DNA from: a virus
DNA: 48,130 nt
Reading direction: 5' to 3' (one strand)
IMG/VR virus record: IMGVR_UViG_3300047476_001133
Coordinates: 1-48,130 of that record
Shown here: one piece after another, positions 17,403 to 26,555 of the stretch
Layout: each line of letters begins with the position of its first letter
How positions within the stretch are numbered: position 1 is the stretch's first letter
Notes under the pieces: generated by a model
Told to the model about the DNA's origin: nothing
What the model saw: only the letters and a program-made list of their open reading frames with translations
Databases searched by the model: none
Position numbers and translations under genes: made by a program

Positions 17403-18737
17403 ATGGCAGACATTAAAGAGCTTGGAGAGTCGCTGCTTACCCGACAGCAAACTCGAAACGACAGGCAATACAAAGAGTCTAAAAGAGAGGCTTATAAGAT
17501 TGCCATTGCGGAGGCGGGCATAGGCCTTGTCAACACACACCTCCGCAACAAGGCAACAGAATTCCTCACAAGCGAGCCTGTATTGGCCCAGAAGGCTAAG
17601 TACAGGGCAGCAGTAACACAGGCTGAAAGAATCTCTGCCATGCAGCAGCAGATAGAAGAGGCTGGTAAAAGCCCTGAAGAGTGGTTCCTTGAGAACCGCT
17701 ACATGCCTGTAATGGAAGAGCAATACAAAGCACAGTACGGCACGCAGTTCGTTCCTGAGTCTTACCTCCCCCTGCTTCGAGAGAAGGCCATGGAGCTTTC
17801 AGCTCAAGAAGCCGAGGGTTTCAAAGAGGCGGTGAGGGTAGCCCAGTCCATCCCTGACATGGAAACTGCTATGGCTCAGGTGAATTCCATTGTAGTCCCT
17901 CCGACAAATGCTGGGCAGGGGTTGCTGAGGAAAGTTAAAGGTTTGTTCCAAGGCAAGTCTGAAGAAGACTTCAGGCAGGAAAGCTTGGCTAGGTTGGAGA
18001 GTGAAGGTGCTTTTGTTAACGAGTCTGTAAGAGATGCCTTCAATAAAGTAAACAGGCTTCAGGGCTACGACCAAGCAGTTAACTTTGTTAAATCTTTGAA
18101 CACTTCTGGGTTTGAGCCAAATGACAAAGTAGAAGCCAAGGTAGATATAGTACCTGACCCCGCTGGAACAGGCTGGGGAATTTTCACCATCACCACAACC
18201 ACTGATTCCCGTGGCAACACCATCGACCAGAAGGTGACACAAGAAAGGATTGATGGGGTGCTTAAGCCAGAGGACGATCAAAAGGTATTCAGGGCAGTGG
18301 TCGAGAAGACTGACTACCCGAAGATGGCAAAAGATATATTGTCTCCTGCAGGACAGTCTTTGTTTGTGGGGAAGCTCAACGAACGTGGGTTGAACTATGT
18401 AGACATTAAAACTCCAGAGGAGTACACTAGGATAAGCCGGGTGTTCCAGGATGTGGTCTCTAACGCAAACAACCTCCGTGACGACATTAGGGCCTCCTCT
18501 ATAGGTGAGTCCATAGGCGCTGCCTTTACTGCGGTTGGACCATTGTTGTCTGACATGGTGAGTACGATGAGGGAAGAGGGTTATGTAGAGAGCGAGATAA
18601 TGCAGGAGTTGCTGGACAAAGTATCTTCCGCAGTGGACTCAATCCCGCAACTCAGGCCAGAGGCTGTTGATACCCCCACAACCATCTACCCCACGCAGCA
18701 GAATGGTAACGAACCCACCAGTTGGTTTGATCTTTAA
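17403..18737 (+). CDS. internal virion protein, helical
   Basis: This 444-residue protein is mainly helical and charged, with no recognised catalytic motif. The N-terminal 200 residues form coils (QAEGFKEAVRVAQSIPDMET). A beta-like section lies near 240-290 (GWGIFTITTTTDSRGNTIDQ), and the last 100 residues are helical with a polar tail. Start ATG 17403 comes two bases after the previous stop with GAGG seven bases upstream. It sits between two other internal-protein genes, so it is probably part of the core or ejection machinery. Confidence 0.6.
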   Translation: MADIKELGESLLTRQQTRNDRQYKESKREAYKIAIAEAGIGLVNTHLRNKATEFLTSEPVLAQKAKYRAAVTQAERISAMQQQIEEAGKSPEEWFLENRYMPVMEEQYKAQYGTQFVPESYLPLLREKAMELSAQEAEGFKEAVRVAQSIPDMETAMAQVNSIVVPPTNAGQGLLRKVKGLFQGKSEEDFRQESLARLESEGAFVNESVRDAFNKVNRLQGYDQAVNFVKSLNTSGFEPNDKVEAKVDIVPDPAGTGWGIFTITTTTDSRGNTIDQKVTQERIDGVLKPEDDQKVFRAVVEKTDYPKMAKDILSPAGQSLFVGKLNERGLNYVDIKTPEEYTRISRVFQDVVSNANNLRDDIRASSIGESIGAAFTAVGPLLSDMVSTMREEGYVESEIMQELLDKVSSAVDSIPQLRPEAVDTPTTIYPTQQNGNEPTSWFDL

Positions 18738-18745
18738 TTTAAGGA

Positions 18746-21700
18746 ATGGATATGGACGTAAGACTCCCTAACGGCAGGATTATTAAGGATGTACCTGAAG
18801 GAACTTCTAAAGACGAGGTGAGGAGGAAGGCTGTAGCGGCTGGCCTTATTGCCGACTCTGATTTTCCTAGGGAGTCTACGCCCACACCCATTCGTGATGA
18901 AGGGTATAGGTTTTACCAGAATACTCCACAACCACCGGCCCCGGAACAAGGGCCTGTGGCCAGGGAGAGCGTGCCCTCCGAGCAAAGCGTAGAGCCTTAC
19001 ACAGAACCCACCATGCTGGAAAGGGCGAGGGGCAAGGTTAGTGCAATAGCCAACGAGGCCCGTCGTTCCGTATACGGTGGTGCAATCACCCCTGCGGTAC
19101 AAAGCCTGCTGTCCCTCAACAACGCTGTTAGGGACACACTTGGGTTTGAGGCCACTCCAGAAGAAAAAGGCAAGCAACAAGCTTTGGTGGCTGCTGGTCT
19201 GTCTATCATCACTGCAGACACAACCCGCAAGAACTCTTTCATCTCTATGAACGACCAAGGTCAAGTAGAGTATGACAGGCCAGAAACTTTCGTAGGCACC
19301 ATTGCCCCCTATGTAGTGGCGGTGCCTGCAGGATTTTCTTGGGTGGCAGGCTCCACACTTCTGAAGGGACTTAGCGCTGCCTCACGAATTACTATAGCGT
19401 CTGTGGCATCAGATGTTGGGGTTAACCAACTAATCACTGACCCACACGCTGACAACCTTATAGACGTCCTTGAGGATATGTTCCCAGGGGACTCAGGGTT
19501 GAAGACACTTACTGCCTACCTCTCCACTGAAGAGGAAGACCCAGAGGTTGTGAGAAGGATAAAGATGGCTGGGCAAGATGCCCTGCTGTCTAGCATGTTT
19601 GCTGGCTCTGCCACTTTGTACGGCATGCTTCGTAGGATTAATACCCCCGAGGCAAAGAAAGCTCTTGATCAAGGTGTGGCCAAGCTTGTGCAGAATGAGA
19701 AAGGCGAGCTTGTGTACCGCATGGTACGTGAGATAAAAGAAGATGCCAGGAAGGTTGTAGAGCCTGTGCTGGAGAATGGCAGGCCTGTGTACAGGGACGG
19801 TCGTCCTGTTGTACAGCAGGTGAAGGATGAGAATGGCAACCCGTTGTGGAGGTCTTACCAAAGGCCTGACGGAGCAACCGTCTGGAACTCTTATGAGGGT
19901 GAGGTTGCTAACCCTGCCGGGGCAACCCCTGCCCGTGGCACTACGTCACTCACCTTGGCCGACGACGAGCTTAGGCAAATAGAGCAGCAGACTGGCTCTA
20001 CCTTCTCTGGTGCTTGGAACCGGTTGTGGAATCAGACCTTCACAAGCCGTGGCTATTGGACTAAGACTTTGTTCGACATGTCGCAGAAATCACAGTCTGA
20101 GCAAAGGGCCCTCATTAGTGAAGCCAGCCATGTCGCCACAAGGTTGAACACCTCTATTGATCGTATGGCTAGGCAGCTTGCATCCACCTCCGGTGGTAGC
20201 GTAGAAGACGCTACAAACACCCTGATGGAGAAAGTGCATAAAGCCTTCACCTCTGGGAACAGGACTGATATTGCAGCTCTGCCGGATGATGTAAGAACTG
20301 AAGTGGTCACAGCAAGGGCCATGATAGACGGCCTCACACAGAGGATGATTGACAGCCCTGCTGTGTATGAGGAATTTAAGAAGACGTTGATTGACGGTCA
20401 AGGCAAGTATCTTCGCAGAAGTTATGAGGCCTACACCAATCCGTCCTATGTCCCCAGCCCCACTGCAAGATCAGAGGCTGTAGACTTTTTGACTAATGAG
20501 AACATGGCACAGGGCATGCCGTTTGAGGAAGCTGCCAAGCTTGCTGAAGGTAGGGTTGTTGCCCTGCTAGAGAGGGACGGTAGGGGCCTTGATGCCTACA
20601 TCAACGACGCTGTGAAGGTGAACACCTCTGTGTTCTCCCAACGTAAAGATGTACCTGAGGAGCTAAGGAAGCTGCTCGGAGAGATTGTGAATCCTGGCGA
20701 CAATGTCATTCAGAGTGCTAGGAAGCTTGTAGGCTTCGTGCAAGCTGACCAATTCTCCAGAGACTTGCTTGAGGTTGGCGATGGTAAGTTCTTGTTTGAC
20801 TCTCCGCAAGGTATCTACACCACCCCCATCACTGGCACCAACACCATCCTTGATGTGGTTGAGCAAGGCACCGAGGCAGCAATGCCGGGGCAAGCCCTTG
20901 GTCGTGGCAGGTATACAACTCCCGAGATGGCTAGGGCAATATCTGGCACACAAGTGTCTTTTGTCAGCCCTTCTGCCGATGACATTTTCAGCAAGGGGTT
21001 GAGGGCATTCATAGGCTGGAAGGGTATGTCCCAGTCAGCCAAGACAATTTACAGCCACACTACACACTTCAAGAACCTGCTCGGTGCGACAATGATGAGG
21101 GCAGCAAATGGTAGCAACCCTGTTGGGTCAGCCACCAAAGCTTGGAGGGCAGTGTCTAACGAGATTGGTGGTGGCGTAGATGCCGCTGCCCAGAAGGTGT
21201 ATGAAGACTACCTAAGGCTTGGTATCATCAACACTGACGTCCGACTTGGCGACATCTCGGAGATGATGAAAACCGCCCTTGACAACCCTAATGGGTTGGG
21301 CGATTGGTTCGTGAGGAAGGCTGACGAATTCAACTCCACTGTTGGTAAGGTTGCCGACACAGCCGTGAACACACCTCGCGCTGTGTACATGGGCACTGAC
21401 GACTTCTTTAAAATAGGGGAGTTCGAGGATTACTACGCCACGTTGAAGGAAGCCTTCCCCAACGAGCCTGACGAGGTGCTGAGGCAACGAGCGGCCAAGG
21501 TGGTAAGGGATGTATTACCTAACTACGATTTGGTCCCTAACGCGATTAAGCAGCTTCGTACGCTGCCTTTTGGTAACTTCGTGGGATTCCCCTCAGAAGT
21601 CGTCCGTACTTCCAACAACATTATCAAGCTTGGGTTTGAAGAACTTTCTTCTGGCAACCCTGTCCTGTATGCCCGTGGGCTTAGGAGGCTTACGGCCTTC

Positions 21701-23038
21701 ACGGCTTTTGGTGGTGCAGGAACAGAGGGGTTGTCTGACCTGACTAAAACCTTGGCAGGCCTGTCCTCCCCTGAGGAGCAAAGGGCTGTTGATGTCATCT
21801 CTCGCACACCATGGTCACAGGACCCCACCGTGTTTGTTGTCAGGGATGCAGAGACTGGGGAATTGTACAAGGCAGACACCAACTCTCTTGACCCCTACGA
21901 CTTCTTCAGGGCGCCAGCCAAGGCTGCGCTGAGGCAGGTACAAGAAGGGACAATGACCAAGCAAGAGTTGGATGTGATGCTGATGGAGTCTAGTGCAGCT
22001 TTCTTTTCTGCTGCGCTAAAACCTTTTCTCAGCGAAGCCATTGTAACAGAGGCTTTGATTAACGCATGGGTTGGCTTATCTTCTGAGAGTGGGGAGACTA
22101 GGTCCGGGTCAAGTTTGTCTTCCTACGGTATGTCCGGTGCAGACTCTACTGCCTCTACCATAGGGTTGTTCTGGGAGACAATAGAGCCAGGGTTTGTTAC
22201 TAGCGCTAGAAGGTTTGCCGACGCCTATTTAAACAAATACGAAAGGTACACAGGGTTGCCTACCGACCCACAACTGGCTGCGATTAACCAATTAGGGTTG
22301 ACTTGGGGTAAGTTGTCCTTAGACAAACACATAGAGTTTGTTGCAGGGGATTACCTTGGCGTAGTTGAAAACTCCGTCACCTTGGGGGTGGACTACCGGT
22401 CAACACCAGAGGACATCATCTCTAGGTATGTGAATATCAACAAAGACAGGTACGAGGCCCAACGCATTCTGTACGAACAGACGGAAGCGGCTAACGTACT
22501 AGGCCTTGACACCCTAAAGATTAGGAACATTCTGGAAGACAGGGGGCTGGACAAGGAGACGGTCTGGGGCATAGCCACTGGTCAGTTCTACCCCACCCCT
22601 ATCTCCGATGACACTTTGTCTAAGATACGAGATCAGGTGTATGCTGAGGGCAACAACCATTCAATGTCCTATGAACAGCTTGTCTCTGAACTGAGACGGA
22701 CTAGGGCTTCTATAGAAAACAACAGCCTGATGACCTTTGAGGATACCACTCCTTGGAGGAAGCCTAGTGAGGAAGGGGAGGCTCTTCTTAAGGAAGGCCC
22801 CATCACCAGGTTGCTGAAGGCTAGGGGTGGGGTGGTGAGGGTGCCTAATGCACCTGCCCTCCCCTCCACTAGAAGGGACAAGTACACTGGCCTGCCTTAT
22901 GATGTGCAGGCTGGCGGTAGTTACGTCGAGGAAGACCCGTTGGCTAGGCTGTTTGGTAGGAGGGGGTTTGCTGGCGGTGGTTTAGTCACAGGCAGGGCCT
23001 TGGCAGCCTGCAACAAAGTTCTTGGAGGTGGTGTATGA
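18746..23038 (+). CDS. very large internal virion (ejection) protein
   Basis: At 1430 residues this is the largest product in the window, comparable in size and place to T7 gp16-like proteins. The N-terminus has the short DVRLPNGRIIKDVPEGTSKD module found in several phage injection proteins. Residues 75-250 include membrane-like patches (YVVAVPAGFSWVAGSTLLKG). The middle is helical, and residues 740-960 contain KTIYSHTTHFKNLLGATMM and FKIGEFEDYYATLKEAFPNE. No lytic transglycosylase or protease motif was recognised. The C-terminus is Gly-rich (GRRGFAGGGLV). It probably enters the cell with the DNA and helps draw it in. Confidence 0.72.
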   Translation: MDMDVRLPNGRIIKDVPEGTSKDEVRRKAVAAGLIADSDFPRESTPTPIRDEGYRFYQNTPQPPAPEQGPVARESVPSEQSVEPYTEPTMLERARGKVSAIANEARRSVYGGAITPAVQSLLSLNNAVRDTLGFEATPEEKGKQQALVAAGLSIITADTTRKNSFISMNDQGQVEYDRPETFVGTIAPYVVAVPAGFSWVAGSTLLKGLSAASRITIASVASDVGVNQLITDPHADNLIDVLEDMFPGDSGLKTLTAYLSTEEEDPEVVRRIKMAGQDALLSSMFAGSATLYGMLRRINTPEAKKALDQGVAKLVQNEKGELVYRMVREIKEDARKVVEPVLENGRPVYRDGRPVVQQVKDENGNPLWRSYQRPDGATVWNSYEGEVANPAGATPARGTTSLTLADDELRQIEQQTGSTFSGAWNRLWNQTFTSRGYWTKTLFDMSQKSQSEQRALISEASHVATRLNTSIDRMARQLASTSGGSVEDATNTLMEKVHKAFTSGNRTDIAALPDDVRTEVVTARAMIDGLTQRMIDSPAVYEEFKKTLIDGQGKYLRRSYEAYTNPSYVPSPTARSEAVDFLTNENMAQGMPFEEAAKLAEGRVVALLERDGRGLDAYINDAVKVNTSVFSQRKDVPEELRKLLGEIVNPGDNVIQSARKLVGFVQADQFSRDLLEVGDGKFLFDSPQGIYTTPITGTNTILDVVEQGTEAAMPGQALGRGRYTTPEMARAISGTQVSFVSPSADDIFSKGLRAFIGWKGMSQSAKTIYSHTTHFKNLLGATMMRAANGSNPVGSATKAWRAVSNEIGGGVDAAAQKVYEDYLRLGIINTDVRLGDISEMMKTALDNPNGLGDWFVRKADEFNSTVGKVADTAVNTPRAVYMGTDDFFKIGEFEDYYATLKEAFPNEPDEVLRQRAAKVVRDVLPNYDLVPNAIKQLRTLPFGNFVGFPSEVVRTSNNIIKLGFEELSSGNPVLYARGLRRLTAFTAFGGAGTEGLSDLTKTLAGLSSPEEQRAVDVISRTPWSQDPTVFVVRDAETGELYKADTNSLDPYDFFRAPAKAALRQVQEGTMTKQELDVMLMESSAAFFSAALKPFLSEAIVTEALINAWVGLSSESGETRSGSSLSSYGMSGADSTASTIGLFWETIEPGFVTSARRFADAYLNKYERYTGLPTDPQLAAINQLGLTWGKLSLDKHIEFVAGDYLGVVENSVTLGVDYRSTPEDIISRYVNINKDRYEAQRILYEQTEAANVLGLDTLKIRNILEDRGLDKETVWGIATGQFYPTPISDDTLSKIRDQVYAEGNNHSMSYEQLVSELRRTRASIENNSLMTFEDTTPWRKPSEEGEALLKEGPITRLLKARGGVVRVPNAPALPSTRRDKYTGLPYDVQAGGSYVEEDPLARLFGRRGFAGGGLVTGRALAACNKVLGGGV

Positions 23039-23400
23039 AGTTCTTGGAAGATGCCTTAATTGCAATTAGCCGTACCCACCCACACCTGGCATTGCTTGTT
23101 GTGGTTATAATCACAGGTGTGATAGGGTATAGCTATAGGGTGTTTGCCGAGGATGTTGAGCTGAAGAGGTTGGAGAATAAACATGATACTGAGTTCTCCT
23201 ATCTCAGCAGGAAGATAGACTACGGCTTCACCGAACTGAAGTTGAAGAATGTGGAGGGGCAAATATTCACACTGGAGAGGGCTGCCCAATCTGGTGACGG
23301 GTTCTCCCCCAGAGATGCCGAAAGGTTGAGTGAGCTGCGTTCGGAGCTTGGCTCTCTGGTACGTGAGATTGGTCAGATAGAGAGTGGGAATACTTTATGA
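23035..23400 (+). CDS. small membrane protein of the lysis block (possible inner-membrane spanin or holin-like)
   Basis: A 121-residue protein with one clear transmembrane helix at residues 18-37 (LALLVVVIITGVIGYSYRVF) and a long periplasmic or cytoplasmic coiled coil after it (DVELKRLENKHDTEF; EIGQIESGNTL at the end). It overlaps the ejection-protein stop (ATGA) and the endolysin start. Position directly before the endolysin suggests a lysis role. One N-terminal membrane helix plus coiled coil fits an inner-membrane spanin; a holin is less likely because only one membrane span is present. Confidence 0.58.
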   Translation: MKFLEDALIAISRTHPHLALLVVVIITGVIGYSYRVFAEDVELKRLENKHDTEFSYLSRKIDYGFTELKLKNVEGQIFTLERAAQSGDGFSPRDAERLSELRSELGSLVREIGQIESGNTL

Positions 23401-23900
23401 GTGACAAGTACGACGAGGTTATACAGAAGGCTGTGCAGAAGTATCTGCCAGGGTATGATTGGAGGTTGTATAAAGCTCAGCTGTGGCAAGAGTCAAAGCT
23501 CAACCCCACAGCAGTGTCCCCTGCTGGGGCTGTGGGGGTGGCTCAGTTCACCCCCATGGCTTGGGCTGACTGGGCTGAGAAAGCTGGGTATGATGGTATA
23601 GATAGAACCAACCCTGAGGCCTCCATCTACACAGGGGCCTGCTACATGGCTGGACTTATCAAGCAGTGGAAAGCACCCAGGCCTGACATAGACAGGTGGT
23701 GCTTGGCTATGGCTAGCTACAATGCTGGCCTTGGTCACATCCTCAAGGCGCAGAAGTTGTCTGGGGACAAGCCAATGTATGCTGACATCATTAGGTATTT
23801 GCAGGATGTCACTGGTCCTAGGAACAGCAAAGAGACTAAGGACTACGTGAGGAACATCCTCAACTACTGGAACATGCAAGTGGTGGAGGGTGGCTTGTGA
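23397..23900 (+). CDS. endolysin, lytic transglycosylase (SLT domain)
   Basis: This 167-residue enzyme would cleave the glycan strands of peptidoglycan. The SLT fold signature is clear: LWQESKLNPTAVSPAGAVGV with catalytic Glu in WQES at about residue 31, followed by AQFTP, and ASYNAGLGHI near residue 104. No signal peptide or membrane anchor is present, so release through the membrane by a holin is expected. It is coupled to both neighbours by four-base overlaps. A virion-associated role is possible but the lysis-block context favours endolysin. Confidence 0.88.
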   Translation: MSDKYDEVIQKAVQKYLPGYDWRLYKAQLWQESKLNPTAVSPAGAVGVAQFTPMAWADWAEKAGYDGIDRTNPEASIYTGACYMAGLIKQWKAPRPDIDRWCLAMASYNAGLGHILKAQKLSGDKPMYADIIRYLQDVTGPRNSKETKDYVRNILNYWNMQVVEGGL

Positions 23901-24355
23901 TTGTCTTCTATAAGAACATTAAGTATATGTTGGCTGAACCAGCCACACATAAACTCCACGAGAACATCACAATACGTCATGCCTACGAGAATGAGTTCTT
24001 CTCTGTAGACCCAGAGACTAGGGTGGTGACGGCAAAGAGGTGGTGTGCTTGGGACGGGGCTACGAGCTTCCCTGACTTCAAGTGGATATTGGAGGGAAGT
24101 TTGTGGCATGACATCCTACACTGGCTGATAGCCAAGGGGGTGATACCTGAGGAAGAGAATGATTTGATTGACAAAGAGCTGGCTCATATTATCAAAGAGC
24201 TTGGTGGCCCATCGGCCAGAGGGAAGATAAAAGAAATACTACTCTCGTTCAGGGCTAGGTATGTGCAGCTTGGTACAAACACTGCAGATGAAAAGGTTGG
24301 GAGTGTCATCCCCATATACAAACTAGACCATGGCAAGATGGAGAGGATCAATTGA
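23897..24355 (+). CDS. DUF1353-like protein
   Basis: This 152-residue protein starts at GTG 23897, overlapping the endolysin stop (GTGA). It shows the DUF1353 pattern: a core with WCAWDGATSFPDFKWIL and then SLWHDILHWLIAKGVIPEEE, in which the His-Asp pair and Trp residues are conserved. DUF1353 proteins are frequent in phage lysis and tail regions and their activity is unknown; the H-D arrangement hints at a metal-dependent hydrolase. It is not predicted to be secreted. It is probably an accessory of lysis by context. Confidence 0.72.
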   Translation: MIVFYKNIKYMLAEPATHKLHENITIRHAYENEFFSVDPETRVVTAKRWCAWDGATSFPDFKWILEGSLWHDILHWLIAKGVIPEEENDLIDKELAHIIKELGGPSARGKIKEILLSFRARYVQLGTNTADEKVGSVIPIYKLDHGKMERIN

Positions 24356-24612
24356 AGTATTTTATAATCGGGGTGATAGTGCTTGCCCTGCTTTTGACAG
24401 GGTGTTCGTACAACACCTTGGTTGTGAAAAGGCCGGACGGCACCATAGTGGAAGGCAAGTCGCTGGTGTTCAACAACAGCGAAGAGGTGGTGCTGGAAGG
24501 TAAAGGGGAGGGGTGGGAGTTTAGCTTCTCTAAGATAGGTACTGATGGCACCCCACAAGCAGAGATTGTTTCCGATACTATTACGGAAGCTGTGGGTGTA
24601 ATAATTCCTTAA
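24352..24612 (+). CDS. small lipoprotein of the lysis block (possible outer-membrane spanin)
   Basis: This 86-residue protein starts at TTG 24352, overlapping the previous stop. Residues 1-17 are a lipoprotein signal ending in the lipobox LLTGC, giving a mature N-terminal lipidated cysteine at residue 18. The mature part is short and beta-like (YNTLVVKRPDGTIVEGKSLV). The position at the end of the lysis genes suggests an outer-membrane spanin partner for the gene at 23035, but it lacks the proline-rich look of many such proteins, so this is tentative. Confidence 0.6.
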   Translation: MKYFIIGVIVLALLLTGCSYNTLVVKRPDGTIVEGKSLVFNNSEEVVLEGKGEGWEFSFSKIGTDGTPQAEIVSDTITEAVGVIIP

Positions 24613-24615
24613 TAA

Positions 24616-24657
24616 AAAGAAGCCCCCGAACAGGTGTACTGAACGGGGGCTTTTTAT
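24616..24657. terminator. strong bidirectional hairpin terminator between converging arms
   Basis: AGCCCCCG at 24621-24628 pairs with CGGGGGCT at 24644-24651 around a 15-base loop. A-rich sequence precedes and TTTTTA follows, so the hairpin works on both strands. It separates the rightward late genes (last stop 24612) from the leftward early/middle genes (last stop 24658). Confidence 0.9.
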
Positions 24658-25239
24658 TTACCTAAATCTCTTGTTGCCTAGTACCCAGCATACAAGAGAC
24701 CATCTAGTGCCTTTGGTGACTGGCGTCACTTTGTGCAAGATGTAACTAGGGAATACAATTATCTGTCCTTGATCTTTGGGACATTCCCTTTCAGTCCCGG
24801 CGTTCACTATCAAACTACCCCCTTCATACTCCGAAGGATCGGACAGTTGAATCACTACAGACAGCTTTCTATGAGCTGCTATCCCTGGGCCTATGTCTAG
24901 GTGCCAGTCGTAGTGGTCCCCTTCCTCATACCTCAGAAGCTGGAAGTCTTGATAGATTCCTGCCACATCGAACTCATACCCAAACTGGTTGTACCCAGCC
25001 ACTCGGGAGGATACAAGCTCGTACAACCACTTGCTGTCCTCTCCATGCGGTACTGTGTGTACCGTAGCACTCCTCTTGCTTTTGTCAAGCCTTTCCCCTG
25101 CTACCCTTGCTGGGTCTGCAGGTGTTGTGCTGTACGTGGCAACAAGTTGCTCACATTGCTCTTTGCTAAGCAAGGGGAAGAATGTGGCTGTGGGTAGTTG
25201 TTCTGCTACAGCCGTGTTAAATATTGGCAGCAGCTGCAC
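24658..25239 (-). CDS. 2-oxoglutarate/Fe(II)-dependent oxygenase
   Basis: This roughly 193-residue protein has the double-stranded beta-helix signature of prolyl-4-hydroxylase-type dioxygenases. HYDWHLDIGPG supplies the HxD iron ligands (His-Leu-Asp), FPSYILHKVTPV supplies the distal His, and GTRWSLVCWV the 2-oxoglutarate-binding Arg. It therefore should hydroxylate a protein, amino acid or nucleotide using oxygen and 2-oxoglutarate. GTG 25239 is preferred since AGGGAG lies seven bases upstream; TTG 25245 is too close to it. It is the last gene of the leftward arm, next to the terminator. The substrate is unknown; such enzymes are widespread in marine phages. Confidence 0.85.
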   Translation of the reverse strand: MQLLPIFNTAVAEQLPTATFFPLLSKEQCEQLVATYSTTPADPARVAGERLDKSKRSATVHTVPHGEDSKWLYELVSSRVAGYNQFGYEFDVAGIYQDFQLLRYEEGDHYDWHLDIGPGIAAHRKLSVVIQLSDPSEYEGGSLIVNAGTERECPKDQGQIIVFPSYILHKVTPVTKGTRWSLVCWVLGNKRFR

Positions 25240-25477
25240 GTTCAAACTCCCTGATGGTCAGGCTATCGTCAATCTCTTTCCAGAACCTTGGGTTCTGTCC
25301 GAGTTGCTCGAAAGTAGTACCGCCTACCAACACAACTTTCAGCCCCATGCTAGAGAGGAAATCAACTACATCCTCAACATTCCTAACTGAAGAGGGGTCG
25401 AATTCGAAGCGTCGGATGTTGAAGTCGGCTGGCTCCATCCCATCAAGTGGGTGGTTAGGCTGTTGTTGAGATGTCAT
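25217..25477 (-). CDS. hypothetical protein
   Basis: An 86-residue protein starting at ATG 25477 behind AGGTGA. It is polar with one predicted alpha-beta stretch (VEDVVDFLSSMGLKVVLVGG) and a helical C-terminus (DDSLTIREFERAAAANI). It overlaps both neighbours (about 22 bases each). No motif is recognised. It sits among nucleotide-metabolism genes, which says little about its function. Confidence 0.55.
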   Translation of the reverse strand: MTSQQQPNHPLDGMEPADFNIRRFEFDPSSVRNVEDVVDFLSSMGLKVVLVGGTTFEQLGQNPRFWKEIDDSLTIREFERAAAANI

Positions 25478-25865
25478 AGTTCACCTGTACGTCTGGGGTT
25501 GTTGGGGGTTTCCACTGCTCCAGCAAATCCGCTGAACCACCTGGGGTTGGCCTGTCGTCTACGAAGGTGCCTTTGGCCATGGCGTCGAGCATAAGCCCTA
25601 CATCTGCTGCTATAGCTTTCAGGTGGTGGATGTTACTATCTCTAGTGAAATCCTCCCCATCCCACCAAGCATACAAATGTCTGAGTATAGCTCCCATGTA
25701 AACATGAGCAGCAATGCCAGACTCTCTGAAGTTGTACGCCCCGTATTTCCTAGCTCCGTCAGCCATTGCCTCCGCTGCCCCAATGACAAGAGCAGGGGGG
25801 ACAAGGTGCAGAGGGGTCTTTGTAGCCCCTATGGCAGCTTTTGGGTTGTTTTGTGGATAACTCAA
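25455..25865 (-). CDS. dATP/dGTP diphosphohydrolase N-terminal-type protein (DUF5664)
   Basis: This 136-residue protein carries the family hallmark GARKYGAYNFRESGIAAHVY followed by RHLYAWWDGEDFTRDSNIHH and a final helix LKAIAADVGLMLDAM. The family is a helical, metal-dependent all-alpha nucleotide hydrolase fold related to MazG and is annotated as acting on dATP and dGTP. The start is TTG 25865 with AGGAGG nine bases upstream, overlapping the MazG-like gene stop. It probably shapes the deoxynucleotide pool during phage replication. Confidence 0.75.
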   Translation of the reverse strand: MSYPQNNPKAAIGATKTPLHLVPPALVIGAAEAMADGARKYGAYNFRESGIAAHVYMGAILRHLYAWWDGEDFTRDSNIHHLKAIAADVGLMLDAMAKGTFVDDRPTPGGSADLLEQWKPPTTPDVQVNYDISTTA

Positions 25866-26281
25866 TACCTCTTACCTCCTTGCTCTCTTCGTGCCTCTGG
25901 CGTGTGGTCACGACGTCCTCGGTTGTATGCCAGTTTCTCTTGCAGAGCACCAGCTACATCCAATTGCAGACCGCCTGCCATGTCAAAGATTCGGATGAGG
26001 GCATCGGCCAACTCCACTTCCACACCAGATCGGTGCGGGAGCTTGTCGTCCATCAGCCCTTTTCTATGGGCTTCCAATGCTTCAGACATCTCGGAATGTA
26101 CAAGGGCAATAAGCTCCCCAACATTCCTGTTAATCCTCTGGCCTGTCTCCAAATCTTTCCACCACCGAGAATTCTCTTTGTGACAAACCTCGGTGAGCAG
26201 GGAGGTGGCTTCTACAATATCCATGTCGCAGAAGCTTTCCTCGATCCAATCTCTTTCGTACCCAGCCGCACAACTACTCAT
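25862..26281 (-). CDS. MazG-like nucleotide pyrophosphohydrolase
   Basis: This about 139-residue protein has the MazG-type helical core: a GELIALVHSEMSEALEAHRK helix containing the ExxE metal-binding pair, and later VEVELADALIRIFDMAG with ExxxxD. Such enzymes split (d)NTPs into monophosphate and pyrophosphate. ATG 26281 is chosen over the upstream TTG 26290 because it lies better relative to the preceding gene. It is adjacent to the DUF5664 gene, and an HD phosphohydrolase lies 1 kb upstream. Confidence 0.78.
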   Translation of the reverse strand: MSSCAAGYERDWIEESFCDMDIVEATSLLTEVCHKENSRWWKDLETGQRINRNVGELIALVHSEMSEALEAHRKGLMDDKLPHRSGVEVELADALIRIFDMAGGLQLDVAGALQEKLAYNRGRRDHTPEARREQGGKRY

Positions 26282-26555
26282 AGTCACCAAGCTCCTTTAC
26301 AGAACGGATGGTGAAATCTGGCCTCACCCTCGTCTTCACTGCCTTCTTCAGTTTGTTGTAGAACCAACGGGAGCTGTATGCACTGACAATAACTTTGCCA
26401 TTGGCAGTGACATACTTTTCTTGCTCTTTCTCGAAAGCCTTCACAGAGGCCTTGGTTACTGTTGAGCGCTGGTCTTCCGGGAGCATCTGCTTCAACCATT
26501 CGGCTGCAAGCTCGTAAGACTTGCCCCTCAGAAACTTAGCTGTTCTCGCATTCAA
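26274..26555 (-). CDS. hypothetical basic protein
   Basis: A basic protein of about 93 residues, Lys/Arg-rich throughout (TAKFLRGKSYELAAEWLKQM; RWFYNKLKKAVKTRVRP). TTG 26555 is preferred over TTG 26561 because AAGGAG is then about eight bases upstream. It overlaps both neighbours. The charge suggests nucleic-acid binding but no fold is recognised. Confidence 0.5.
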   Translation of the reverse strand: MNARTAKFLRGKSYELAAEWLKQMLPEDQRSTVTKASVKAFEKEQEKYVTANGKVIVSAYSSRWFYNKLKKAVKTRVRPDFTIRSVKELGDYE

